This document shows, piece by piece, positions 1 through 7,264 of a DNA stretch of 10,073 nt. Every line of letters begins with the position of its first letter. The first letter of the stretch is position 1. This DNA comes from Nitrospina sp. Lineage in GTDB: Bacteria > Nitrospinota > Nitrospinia > Nitrospinales > VA-1. The translations under genes and the position numbers were made by a program. The stretch is taken from assembly GCA_018647025.1 (NCBI GenBank), contig JABGTQ010000215.1, positions 1 through 10,073 of the forward strand. Reading direction: 5' to 3'. Under the pieces are notes generated by a model that was not told the origin of the DNA, made no database searches, and saw only the letters and a list, made by a program, of their open reading frames with translations.

Positions 1-1227
1 CGCAAACCTGTGAACAATTCCCGGAAACTTGCGCTGCAAAAAACCCTGGCCGTTTTGTAAATCTATAATAGGAGTGTCTAACCAAACTCCAATCCTATTT
101 GTTAGAGTTTGGACTCCTCTTTTTTCTTTAACCTCTTTAATAATGGAAGCTGCTAGAACATCACGAAAAGTCATTTCATCGACAAACCGTCTTCCTTCTG
201 AATTAACAACTTGTGCCCCCATGGAACGAATTGATTCGGTTACAAGCTGACCAACTAGAGCTTCTGGATAAACACTTCCTGAGGGATGGTACTGATAACT
301 ATCAGAATTAATCAATCTACATCCCTGCCGGTAAGCAAGAACTAAACCATCTCCCACTGCTCCAAGATGGTTACTTGTAGGAAAACTATTAAATCTTAAT
401 TGACCGCTTCCACCGGTAGCAATAATTACAGCTCTTGCTGAAACGGTAACAAGTTTTTCCTTATTACGATCCCATAGCACCGCTCCGGTGACTTGCCCTT
501 CTCCATCATCAAGAAGCTCTATAGCAGCATAATTCTGCAAGACTGTAGTTCCACTTAATAAAACAGCATCTTTCAAAACGCGCATAATTTCAAGCCCTGT
601 ATAATCTCTACAGGCGAGAACGCGAGACAAAGAAGTTCCGCCGCCAGGGCGCAACTGAAAGGTACCATCCTTATTTCTATCTAACATACAACCCAGCTGA
701 CTCAACCAGCTGATCGCACTTGAACCACTTTCACATAATATTCTGAGAAGATCTCGATTATTTTGTCCATGTCCACCAACATACGCATCAGAGAAGTGTC
801 TCCGCGGGGAATCATTAATACCCAAGGATGCCTGAATTCCACCTTCGGCCATAACAGTATTGGAATCACCTAGCCGCAACTTAGTTGCAAGGTGAACTCG
901 AAGCCCAGTCTCTTCCAAAGCAAGAGCTGCTGAAGCACCGGCTCCACCACCACCAATAATAAGAACATCGGTTTCTATATCTTCCGATGGCTCAAAGTCA
1001 ATCGGGAGTTGACTATCTGCTTCTAAAAGATCTGCTAGTTCATGAGGGAAGTTCCCATCGTTTTTATTTGGTCCGATGCATATATTACGGTGCATTCCCA
1101 AATAATCAGGGTGGTACTGATTTAAAATTTTTTTTGCGTCGCCCTCTCCAAGTTGCGGTGGCTTTGAGCATAATCTTGCCTCACGAGAGGCCTCTAACTT
1201 TTCAAGTGAGTGTTTGGCCCAGTCCAT
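1..1227 (-). CDS. Fumarate reductase/succinate dehydrogenase-type flavoprotein subunit, partial (C-terminus beyond left edge)
   Basis: The frame is open for 409 codons from the ATG at 1227 and leaves the window at base 1. Residues 88-102 hold the FAD dinucleotide-binding loop VLIIGGGGAGASAAL; AEGG follows at 127-130, ATGGSG at 270-275, and the dicarboxylate-site motif YHPSG at 313-317 with TESIR at 330-334. His314, Glu331 and Arg334 line up with substrate-site residues of FrdA-type proteins. Position 123 (SNTVMAEGG) is Asn where FrdA/SdhA have the His that bonds FAD covalently, so FAD is probably held non-covalently. About 85 residues precede the Rossmann fold, much longer than in FrdA. Its ATG overlaps the TGA of the iron-sulfur gene by one base (TGATG), implying translational coupling and a shared complex. 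The likely role is two-electron oxidoreduction of a fumarate/succinate-like substrate. L-aspartate oxidase is less likely given the iron-sulfur partner. Family confident; direction and substrate unknown. Confidence 0.88.
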   Translation of the reverse strand, partial: MDWAKHSLEKLEASREARLCSKPPQLGEGDAKKILNQYHPDYLGMHRNICIGPNKNDGNFPHELADLLEADSQLPIDFEPSEDIETDVLIIGGGGAGASAALALEETGLRVHLATKLRLGDSNTVMAEGGIQASLGINDSPRRHFSDAYVGGHGQNNRDLLRILCESGSSAISWLSQLGCMLDRNKDGTFQLRPGGGTSLSRVLACRDYTGLEIMRVLKDAVLLSGTTVLQNYAAIELLDDGEGQVTGAVLWDRNKEKLVTVSARAVIIATGGSGQLRFNSFPTSNHLGAVGDGLVLAYRQGCRLINSDSYQYHPSGSVYPEALVGQLVTESIRSMGAQVVNSEGRRFVDEMTFRDVLAASIIKEVKEKRGVQTLTNRIGVWLDTPIIDLQNGQGFLQRKFPGIVHRFA

Positions 1228-1886
1228 CACGGTTGAATTTTTCCACTTTTTCTAAACTGAAGAGCCTTGTTCATTCTATCCGTAGAGCTTCCTTCTAGAA
1301 GATACTGCCACTCCAACTCAATTTCGCGAGAGTCCTTATCCTTTTTTTTCTCTTCTATTTCTGCAGAAGACCCTATTGATCGGCGAACCCACATCCCCAT
1401 CATGTGAGGTTCAACTCCATCTTCACAAACAAATCTACAAAGGCCACAATGAATACAATTCGTAAAATCATCCGCCACCTCATCAAGTTGGCCCGCCCTC
1501 ATTCTAAGAACCGAATCCATTACTGGTATCGACATTGGGCAAGCTGAGGTACAGCTACCACATTTGGTACACCTATCCAACTTTGGGTAAGCTTTGCGAA
1601 GTTTTTCTTCATTTGGATTGATTTCAGGTGCTACTGTCAAAGCCGAATCAACAGGACATGGGAAAACTTCCATCCCCTCCTCAACAGGGCACATACAGGC
1701 AAGATCTGTACCCTTCATTTTTCCTTCAGGAGATCGCACCGTTATTGTGCAAGCACCACAAACACCTCCGGCACAACCCGTTTTAATCAACTCCGCCTTT
1801 CCAGCGTTCCACAATGCGTGAATCACGGTTTCACCAACTCTAGCCTGAATTGATTCTCCTGCAACTTTTATTGCTACTGTCTTCAT
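1227..1886 (-). CDS. Iron-sulfur electron-transfer subunit (2Fe-2S plus two 4Fe-4S), SdhB/HdrC-like
   Basis: Counting from the ATG at 1886, the protein has 219 residues. A plant-ferredoxin-type 2Fe-2S domain comes first, with Cys38, 43 and 46 (GCAGGVCGAC) and a fourth ligand in LACMCP (Cys64 or 66). Two ferredoxin motifs follow: CTKCGSCTSACP (Cys106, 109, 112, 116) and CIHCGLCRFVC (Cys144, 147, 150, 154). Both are regular CX2CX2CX3C motifs about 27 residues apart, which is closer to HdrC/GlpC-type dicluster domains than to classical SdhB with its 3Fe-4S site. The C-terminus is charged and lacks a membrane segment. The protein should pass electrons between the adjacent flavoprotein and an unseen partner, possibly encoded left of the window. 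The frame extends five codons upstream to a TTG at 1901, but that codon lies upstream of a good -10 element, so the ATG at 1886 (protein starting MKTVAIK) is preferred. No Shine-Dalgarno is seen. Confidence 0.87.
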   Translation of the reverse strand: MKTVAIKVAGESIQARVGETVIHALWNAGKAELIKTGCAGGVCGACTITVRSPEGKMKGTDLACMCPVEEGMEVFPCPVDSALTVAPEINPNEEKLRKAYPKLDRCTKCGSCTSACPMSIPVMDSVLRMRAGQLDEVADDFTNCIHCGLCRFVCEDGVEPHMMGMWVRRSIGSSAEIEEKKKDKDSREIELEWQYLLEGSSTDRMNKALQFRKSGKIQP

Positions 1887-1893
1887 GAAAACA

Positions 1894-1922
1894 ATTATCA
1901 ATCAACTATGAGAAATTATCAA
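1894..1922 (-). promoter_or_regulatory. Sigma-70-like promoter of the iron-sulfur/flavoprotein pair, probably leaderless
   Basis: Read on the minus strand, TTGATA (1922-1917, 5 of 6 to TTGACA) is followed by a 17-base spacer and GATAAT (1899-1894, 5 of 6 to TATAAT). Seven bases then lead to the ATG at 1886, so transcription should begin at or within a base or two of the start codon. No ribosome-binding site would fit in the transcript. This is a consensus match only. Confidence 0.55.
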
Positions 1923-1960
1923 TCCTGATTGCCTCTTTTCCTTGTCCATGCTAGATTAGC

Positions 1961-1988
1961 TTGCGATTAATATTTTTCAAAATTTAAT
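1961..1988 (+). promoter_or_regulatory. Possible promoter of yebC
   Basis: TTGCGA (1961-1966, 4 of 6) and TTTAAT (1983-1988, 5 of 6) are 16 bases apart. They would start a transcript near 1995 with a short leader carrying GGTG (1999-2002) before the ATG at 2007. The surrounding DNA is very AT-rich, so chance matches are likely. The divergent iron-sulfur gene promoter lies about 38 bases to the left. Confidence 0.3.
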
Positions 1989-2006
1989 ACTTTAGTTTGG
2001 TGATTT

Positions 2007-2762
2007 ATGTCTGGACATTCTAAATGGTCGACAATAAAGCATAAAAAAGGTGCGGCAGACGCAAAACGTGGAAAAATTTTCACCAAAGTAATTAAGGAAA
2101 TAACTGTTGCCGCGCGAATAGGTGGTGGTGATGTAGACGGCAACCCTAGGTTACGGCTAGCTGTACAAAAAGGTAAAGAAGTTAATATGCCTCAGGAAAA
2201 TGTGACTCGGGCTATTAAAAAAGGCACTGGAGAGCTAGAGGGCGTTATATACGAAGAAACCTCTTATGAAGGCTATGGTCCTGGAGGTGTAGCGATTTTT
2301 ATGGAGGTGATGACTGATAATAAAAATAGAACCGTTGGTGAACTACGAACCTCCCTAAGTAAAAATGGAGGAAATATGGGAGAAAATGGATGTGTCGCAT
2401 GGATATTTGAGCAAAAAGGTTTGATTTCTATAAAAACATCCGAAAAAGGCGAGGAAGAACTACTGGAATTGATTATTGACGCCGGTGGGGATGACATGCA
2501 AATAGTCGAAGACTGTTATGAAATAACAACCTCAGTAGAAAGCTTTGAAACCGTACGTAAGGCAATAGAAGATGCTAATATTAAAACCCAATCATCAGAA
2601 CTCACCCGTATTCCACAAAATACGGTTAATGTTGAAGAAAAAAACTGTAAGTCACTACTTCGATTAATGGACGCACTGGAAGACCACGATGACGTCCAAA
2701 AGGTCTACTCAAATTTTGACATCACAGATGAGGTGATGGCCGCAGTTGAGCAAAACCTCTAA
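2007..2762 (+). CDS. yebC: YebC/TACO1-family protein
   Basis: The 251-residue product is the usual length for YebC (about 245-250). It opens with the hallmark [21 protein letters not shown] and continues with [42 protein letters not shown], and the central [23 protein letters not shown] region cut by the acidic second and third domains. Family members are DNA-binding-like proteins: some have been described as transcription regulators and others act on ribosomes to ease translation of difficult sequences such as proline stretches; the sequence cannot distinguish these roles. It lies just upstream of ruvC, a common arrangement, though a 210-base gap separates them, so ruvC may also have its own promoter. 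The start codon is fixed by the conserved N-terminus; a weak GGTG stands five bases upstream of it. Confidence 0.96.
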   Translation: MSGHSKWSTIKHKKGAADAKRGKIFTKVIKEITVAARIGGGDVDGNPRLRLAVQKGKEVNMPQENVTRAIKKGTGELEGVIYEETSYEGYGPGGVAIFMEVMTDNKNRTVGELRTSLSKNGGNMGENGCVAWIFEQKGLISIKTSEKGEEELLELIIDAGGDDMQIVEDCYEITTSVESFETVRKAIEDANIKTQSSELTRIPQNTVNVEEKNCKSLLRLMDALEDHDDVQKVYSNFDITDEVMAAVEQNL

Positions 2763-2972
2763 TTGCCTGCGGATAAATTTTTTTAATCTCTATAAATACA
2801 AGGATCTTTTAAGTTAAAAGTAGTCAGCACATTTAAGCATTCAGGCATTTTTTTCTCAACTAGGGAAAAATAACTATAAAAAATATCGAAAATATTTATC
2901 TAGTCTCTCCTTATCACCTTTTCTAGAGAGAGGATAGACCAGTTTCTAAAAACCCCCAATTTTTTTAAAATT
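2763..2972. other. yebC-ruvC intergenic region with an imperfect inverted repeat
   Basis: This 210-base AT-rich gap has no plausible gene and no clear intrinsic terminator. It contains a TATAAA at 2875-2880 with only a poor -35 candidate upstream, and an imperfect inverted repeat at 2897-2936. In that repeat TATC and TCTCTC on the left pair with GAGAGA and GATA on the right, interrupted by a 3-base/1-base internal loop, with a 16-base apical loop. The repeat ends 36 bases before the ruvC start. It could be a leader hairpin or an operator; neither is shown. Confidence 0.35.
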
Positions 2973-3464
2973 ATGAGAGTGATGGGTATCGATCCCGGAA
3001 GCAAATGTACCGGTTGCGGAATTATTGAGGAAATCGATAATGAACTCAAAGTAGTTTATTGGGGAAGTATCAAAACCAAAGCACGCCAATCCTTTCCCCA
3101 GAGACTTAAATTGATATACGACGAATTGGTCGCGGTCATACAAAACTTTAAGCCTGACGAAGTAGCGGTAGAAGATATGTTTTTTGCCACTAATGTCAAG
3201 TCAGCTTTAAAACTTGGACAAACTAGAGGCGTCGCAATTCTGTCTGCAGTTAATGAAGGTAAACCAGTTGCTGAATACAGTCCGTTAGAAGTTAAACAGT
3301 CCGTAGTTGGTTATGGACGGGCCGAGAAAGAACAAGTACAAAATATGGTCACGATTCTTTTAAAGCTCAAGGAAAAACCTGAACCATTTGACGCGTCCGA
3401 TGCTCTTGCTGTAGCTATCTGCCACATGCACGCAACCTCAACAAAGTTAAAATTTAAAGCCTAA
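2973..3464 (+). CDS. ruvC: Holliday junction resolvase RuvC
   Basis: The 163-residue protein is the crossover junction endonuclease that cuts Holliday junctions symmetrically as a dimer, working with RuvAB in recombinational repair. The RNase H-like acidic residues are in place: Asp7 in MGIDPGS, Glu67 in VAVEDMFF, and Asp140 and Asp143 in FDASDALAVAICH, matching E. coli Asp7, Glu66, Asp138 and Asp141. Other family signatures include FFATNVKSALKLGQTRGV and YSPLEVKQSVVGYGRAEKEQV. It is slightly shorter than E. coli RuvC because the C-terminal tail is short. No Shine-Dalgarno is seen; a C-run and a T-run precede the ATG. ruvA begins six bases after the stop, so the two are surely co-transcribed. 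Confidence 0.97.
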   Translation: MRVMGIDPGSKCTGCGIIEEIDNELKVVYWGSIKTKARQSFPQRLKLIYDELVAVIQNFKPDEVAVEDMFFATNVKSALKLGQTRGVAILSAVNEGKPVAEYSPLEVKQSVVGYGRAEKEQVQNMVTILLKLKEKPEPFDASDALAVAICHMHATSTKLKFKA

Positions 3465-3470
3465 AAAAAG

Positions 3471-4067
3471 ATGATCGCGCACCTTAAAGGGAAACTTACC
3501 TACAAATCTCCAATTGCAATCATCGTTGATGTTAACGGTATCGGATATCAGGTTTTTGTCTCACTATCAACATTTTATGCTTTGCCGGAATTGAAGAGTG
3601 AAGTTTTTCTAGATATTCACACTCATGTGAGGGAAGAATCACTTAAACTATTTGGATTTTATACAATAGATGAAAAAAAAATATTTGAAAAACTAATTAG
3701 TATTAATAAAGTAGGCCCTAAACTAGCTCTAACAATTTTATCAGGGATGTCTCCCATTGAATTGTTTACAACAATAGACTCTAACGATGTTGAAAAACTA
3801 AGCACAATCCCTGGAATTGGAAGCAAAACGGCGGCACGCCTAATACTTGAAATGCGTGATAAAATGGGACAGTTAGCACTCGATTCTGAAATAACCAATG
3901 GTTCGATTTCGCAAAACGTATTATTTGATGATGCTCTTTCAGCATTAGTAAACCTTGGATATAAGAAAAGTCAAGCCGAGCAAGCATTAAAAAAAGTGTG
4001 CCCAGAGGGGGAACCTGAGGACTCGATAGAAGACTTAATTAAGAAAAGTTTAAACCTATTATCCTAA
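3471..4067 (+). CDS. ruvA: Holliday junction branch migration protein RuvA
   Basis: RuvA tetramers hold the four-way junction open and load the RuvB motors. The 198-residue product shows all three regions. An N-terminal OB-fold (about 1-62) includes the acidic pin at Glu55-Glu56 in HVREESLKLFGF. The middle helix-hairpin-helix domain has KVGPKLALTIL (80-90) and IPGIGSKTAARLI (113-125). After a variable linker, a C-terminal three-helix domain (about 151-198, FDDALSALVNLGYKKSQAEQA near its start) contacts RuvB. Length matches the family (about 200). Only an A-rich tract ending AAAG precedes the ATG, so translation may depend on coupling to ruvC six bases upstream. A 46-base gap leads to ruvB. 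Confidence 0.97.
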   Translation: MIAHLKGKLTYKSPIAIIVDVNGIGYQVFVSLSTFYALPELKSEVFLDIHTHVREESLKLFGFYTIDEKKIFEKLISINKVGPKLALTILSGMSPIELFTTIDSNDVEKLSTIPGIGSKTAARLILEMRDKMGQLALDSEITNGSISQNVLFDDALSALVNLGYKKSQAEQALKKVCPEGEPEDSIEDLIKKSLNLLS

Positions 4068-4113
4068 TTTTTTTAATTAGAAACTATCTAGTATCTAGAT
4101 TACAGTTATTTCA

Positions 4114-5136
4114 ATGGATGATTCTATTACAAATATCGAAGCCGATAACGAAGAGGTCTTGTTTGAATCAACCCTAAGGCCAAGTCAATTCGAAGATTAC
4201 ATTGGGCAAGAAAAAACAAAGCGCAATTTAAAAATTTTTATTGAAGCTGCGCGTATTCGTGGTGACGCATTAGATCATGTTTTATTTTATGGGCCACCTG
4301 GTCTTGGGAAAACTACCCTTGCAAATATAATTGCGTCAGAGATGGGTGCTAATATAAAAAGTACCTCCGGTCCAGTTATCGAAAAATCTGGTGACTTAGC
4401 TGCTATATTAACCAATCTTAAAAAAGGAGACATCCTTTTCATAGATGAAATTCATCGCTTATCTAATGTTATTGAGGAAATTCTTTACTCAGCAATGGAA
4501 GATTACAATTTAGATATTATGATTGGACAAGGCCCAAGCGCTCGGTCGATAAAGCTAGAGCTACCTCCTTTTACATTAGTGGGAGCAACAACAAGAGCAG
4601 GTCTACTCACTTCTCCATTAAGAGATCGATTTGGCGTCGTTCACCGCCTGGACTATTACAGCTCCGAAGAACTCAAGACGATTATCACACGTTCATCCTC
4701 GATCCTGAAAATTGAAACCCATCCTGAGGGAGCGGGAGAGATTGCTCGTCGCTCTAGAGGCACACCTCGCATTTCTAACCGACTACTTAAACGCGTACGC
4801 GACTACGCACAGGTTAAAGCCAACGGAGTTATCACAAAAGATGTGGCCGAAAAATCTTTAGCGATGATGGAAATAGATCCTTTTGGACTAGATAAAATGG
4901 ACCATAAACTGATGTTGACCCTCATTGAAAAGTTCAGGGGTGGACCCGTTGGAGTGGAAAGCCTTGCTACTTCTATCAGCGAAGAAAAAGATACTATCGA
5001 AGACGTGCTAGAACCCTATCTCATTCAATCAGGATTTATTCAGCGAACACCGCGAGGAAGAATCGCAACTGAAATCGCTTATAAACATTTTGGTATTACA
5101 CCACCAAAGCAAAACCAACAAAAAAGACTATTTTGA
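4114..5136 (+). CDS. ruvB: Holliday junction branch migration ATPase RuvB
   Basis: The 340-residue AAA+ hexameric motor drives branch migration on RuvA-bound junctions. Walker A is GPPGLGKT at 60-67, Walker B ILFIDEIH at 107-114, sensor 1 GATT at 157-160, the arginine finger lies in SPLRDRFG (Arg170), and sensor 2 is in [15 protein letters not shown] (Arg219). The C-terminal winged-helix DNA-binding domain includes FIQRTPRGR (308-316). Length is typical of the family. The first 20 residues are an acidic, poorly conserved lead that is normal for RuvB. No Shine-Dalgarno precedes the ATG. A weak TAGAAA / 17 bases / TACAGT / 7 bases / ATG arrangement (4078-4106) resembles the leaderless promoters of this window, but both hexamers match only 4 of 6 positions, so it may be chance. 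Confidence 0.98.
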   Translation: MDDSITNIEADNEEVLFESTLRPSQFEDYIGQEKTKRNLKIFIEAARIRGDALDHVLFYGPPGLGKTTLANIIASEMGANIKSTSGPVIEKSGDLAAILTNLKKGDILFIDEIHRLSNVIEEILYSAMEDYNLDIMIGQGPSARSIKLELPPFTLVGATTRAGLLTSPLRDRFGVVHRLDYYSSEELKTIITRSSSILKIETHPEGAGEIARRSRGTPRISNRLLKRVRDYAQVKANGVITKDVAEKSLAMMEIDPFGLDKMDHKLMLTLIEKFRGGPVGVESLATSISEEKDTIEDVLEPYLIQSGFIQRTPRGRIATEIAYKHFGITPPKQNQQKRLF

Positions 5137-5154
5137 GTTATCTGAAAGAAAACT

Positions 5155-6258
5155 ATGCGGAAAATTATATGCTGCAATTTTATCACTATAGTTGTTCTTT
5201 TTTTTGCCGTGGATTTTTGTTATACAAAGTTCTATTTTGATGCAAATGATGTGGCTCTAGCCGAAAATGCTCAGAGTGAAAAGGCGTATCGTGTTAAGCA
5301 CGATGTTTATCATCACACATTGAAATCGAACTTTAATGGATATGGTGTATGGGGCAGAAAATCTTATAGAATATGCACAGATGAGCATGGTTTTAAGATT
5401 AGCTGCTATCAGAAAGAACCCTCTGGGACTCAATTTGATATCGCCTTTATAGGAGATAGCTTTACCGAAGCGGTTGGGATGGCCTATGAAGATTCTTTCG
5501 TCGGTATGTTTGCCAATAGATTTAACGAACTCAAAATAGCCAATTTTGGTGTTTCGGCATACTCACCAAGTGTCTACCTCACTAAGGTGAAGCATATTTT
5601 ACATGGCGGGATTAAATTCAAACACTTAGTTGTATTCGTAGACATATCGGATCCGCAAGACGACAGTGCCAGATATATAATAAACTCTAAAGGCAGTATC
5701 CCAAACTTAAGAAAGATAGCTAATAAAATAGAGCTAAATAAGCCCTCGGCTGTTAGAGTTTTGATCGTCGATAACTTTCGATTAACCACAGTTCTTTACC
5801 GATACGTTAGGTACGACCTTTTCGGCCCCCCACAAGATTTACACCGACAAAGTATAAATATTTCAAATTGGACCTATAATTCCGATAGTGAAGGTTATGG
5901 AGAGTTGGGTGTCGATCACGCTATAGATTTATCTATAAACCACATGAAAGAATTGTATAAACTTATTAAACTTAATGATATTAAACTTTCAGTAGGTGTT
6001 TACCCTTGGCCTGATCAAATATTCAACGATAAATTAATTGGGAATAGGCAGTCTAAAATATGGAAAGACTTTTGTGCTTATCGATGCGAGATGTATATCG
6101 ATTTGTTTCCAAAATTTGCAGACCTGCGAAGAAGTATTGGCGCTGAAAAGGTATATAGTCGCAAATATCTTAATAGCGATGTTCACTTTAACAAGTCAGG
6201 GAATAGTCTAGTCTTTGAGGCGCTATTTGAGTCTTATTCAAAATACGCAAATCAGTAG
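5155..6258 (+). CDS. SGNH/GDSL-family hydrolase, membrane-anchored or exported
   Basis: The 367-residue protein begins with one hydrophobic segment (about residues 4-22) that serves as signal anchor or signal peptide. The SGNH blocks follow: FIGDSFTEA with nucleophile Ser102, the block II Gly132 in ANFGVSAYSP, and DVHFNKSGN with Asp342 and His344 completing the triad. A region before block I, HHTLKSNFNGYG then TDEHGFK, resembles the strand preceding the catalytic core in envelope or polysaccharide-acting members. Cysteine pairs at 74/84 and 307/311 (CAYRC) could form disulfides outside the cytoplasm. Such enzymes remove or transfer acyl groups on sugars, glycans or lipids; the substrate cannot be read here. 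It starts 18 bases after ruvB, close enough to share its transcript, yet has no obvious link to DNA repair. A weak GAAAGAAA lies before the ATG. Fold confident, role unknown. Confidence 0.8.
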   Translation: MRKIICCNFITIVVLFFAVDFCYTKFYFDANDVALAENAQSEKAYRVKHDVYHHTLKSNFNGYGVWGRKSYRICTDEHGFKISCYQKEPSGTQFDIAFIGDSFTEAVGMAYEDSFVGMFANRFNELKIANFGVSAYSPSVYLTKVKHILHGGIKFKHLVVFVDISDPQDDSARYIINSKGSIPNLRKIANKIELNKPSAVRVLIVDNFRLTTVLYRYVRYDLFGPPQDLHRQSINISNWTYNSDSEGYGELGVDHAIDLSINHMKELYKLIKLNDIKLSVGVYPWPDQIFNDKLIGNRQSKIWKDFCAYRCEMYIDLFPKFADLRRSIGAEKVYSRKYLNSDVHFNKSGNSLVFEALFESYSKYANQ

Positions 6259-6260
6259 AT

Positions 6261-6277
6261 CTTTTCCGCTTTAAAAG
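6261..6277 (+). terminator. Weak hairpin after the SGNH hydrolase gene
   Basis: CTTTT and AAAAG form a 5-base stem around a 7-base loop two bases after the stop codon. It lacks a following T-run, so at most it is a weak or factor-assisted end signal. Confidence 0.2.
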
Positions 6278-6299
6278 TTGTATCTAATTTCATTGGTTT

Positions 6300-6324
6300 A
6301 AAAATCAGAGGAAGGCACTTCTTT
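6300..6324 (-). terminator. Candidate intrinsic terminator of the PHP-domain gene
   Basis: Read on the minus strand, AAAGAAG (6324-6318) pairs with CTTCCTC (6314-6308) around a TGC loop, giving 7 pairs of which two are G-T. After three bases a run of five T follows (6304-6300). The position, about 55 bases past the stop of the PHP gene, fits an end signal between two convergent genes. The stem is short and A/T-rich at its base, so strength is doubtful. Confidence 0.4.
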
Positions 6325-6378
6325 GTATAATTAAAGTAACTGCAATGAAGGAAGTTGTTACAAAACTAAAAAACCAGA

Positions 6379-7257
6379 CTAACTCGCCCAAACTTGTTTA
6401 AATTGCTCTAAAAAACCTGCATCCATTTTAGTTGCACCAAGAAGATGCTCCGATTGATAGGTAGCAGAGCCATGAAAATCTCTGCTTCCTGTGATAATTA
6501 ATCCAAATTTACGTGAAAGATCTTTATAGTATTCCACTTTCCCCGTCCTTTCGTGGTAAGGGTAAACGCACTCCATCCCCAAAAGTCCAAAAGATTTCAG
6601 CTCTTCAACCATCTCAGGAACATCTTCGGAAGTTCTACCTTTTGAAGGGTTGCTTAAAGAGTAAGACCTCTCTCCAGGATGAGCCAACACCGGAATACCG
6701 TTACATTTACGTATCAATTCGCAAGCATTTTTCATTTCTAAATTTTCTCGCTCCACGTTGTGCTTTACAAGGTAACGATCAAAGGCATCTCGAGTGGTGG
6801 GAATGATCCCAAGTCGAACCATTTCTTTAGCTAAATGTGGTCTTGCAAGAACCCCTTCAGCAGCGCGGCGAACGTTCTCATATTCTATAGTTCCGCGAAA
6901 TTTATCAGGGATTACTTCGTTGACGCGACAGATCAATTCACGCATGCGCTTCTCTCTCTTAGATGCCATTTTCATAACTTCATTCGAAAGCTCATCTGAT
7001 AAAGATTCTGCAGATTCAAAATACGCGAGCAAGTGAAGATTAAACCCTCTATAACGAACCGTTATTTCGATTCCGGGAAAAGCAAAAATTCCCTCTGCGT
7101 TAGCCGCTGCTATAAATTCTTGTATGCCCCCAAAAGTATCATGATCTGTCAGAGACAGTTCCGAGACGCCATTTCTTTTAGCGATATCAACCAATCTTGT
7201 TGGAGAAAACTCTCCATCAGAAAAAGTTGAATGCATATGAATTTCAAATTTTTTCAT
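6379..7257 (-). CDS. PHP-domain phosphoesterase, YciV/RNase AM (TrpH) type
   Basis: The 292-residue protein nearly equals E. coli YciV/RNase AM (about 293), an enzyme that removes nucleotides from 5' ends of short RNAs and dephosphorylates 3',5'-bisphosphonucleotides. PHP metal ligands are visible: His7 and His9 in IHMHSTFSDG with Asp14, Asp38-His39 in LTDHDT, Glu64 in PGIEIT, His75 in LHLLAYF, His141 in ARPHLA, His193 in LAHPGE, and Asp260 with His262 in GSRDFHG. The last motif is usually GGSDFHG, so the residue before Asp260 is Arg instead of Ser; the ligands themselves are kept. It has no signal peptide and should be cytoplasmic. The gene stands alone, convergent with the SGNH gene and divergent from the cytochrome gene. 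No Shine-Dalgarno is seen, and a good promoter abuts the ATG. Substrate assignment is by family only. Confidence 0.88.
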   Translation of the reverse strand: MKKFEIHMHSTFSDGEFSPTRLVDIAKRNGVSELSLTDHDTFGGIQEFIAAANAEGIFAFPGIEITVRYRGFNLHLLAYFESAESLSDELSNEVMKMASKREKRMRELICRVNEVIPDKFRGTIEYENVRRAAEGVLARPHLAKEMVRLGIIPTTRDAFDRYLVKHNVERENLEMKNACELIRKCNGIPVLAHPGERSYSLSNPSKGRTSEDVPEMVEELKSFGLLGMECVYPYHERTGKVEYYKDLSRKFGLIITGSRDFHGSATYQSEHLLGATKMDAGFLEQFKQVWAS

Positions 7258-7264
7258 AAAATCT

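Noticed and set aside
1..1227. L-aspartate oxidase (nadB) for the flavoprotein
   Set aside because: The folds are related, but the partner iron-sulfur gene, the TESIR and YHPSG sites and the long N-terminal extension point to a fumarate reductase-type complex.
987..1298. Plus-strand open frame of about 100 codons opposite the flavoprotein and iron-sulfur genes
   Set aside because: It lies antisense to two strongly recognisable proteins, has no recognisable domain and no upstream start signals.
1227..1886. Standard sdhB/frdB symbol for the iron-sulfur gene
   Set aside because: The two regular ferredoxin motifs differ from the 4Fe-4S plus 3Fe-4S pattern of SdhB, so a firm symbol would mislead.
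1887..1901. TTG at 1901 as the start of the iron-sulfur protein
   Set aside because: It adds five non-conserved residues, has no SD, and lies upstream of the good -10 element; the ATG at 1886 fits both the promoter and the usual start of such domains.
2806..2820. Perfect 15-base palindrome CTTTTAAGTTAAAAG after yebC
   Set aside because: It is made only of A/T-rich halves around a single G, cannot form a loop as RNA, lacks a T-run and is expected by chance in such AT-rich DNA.
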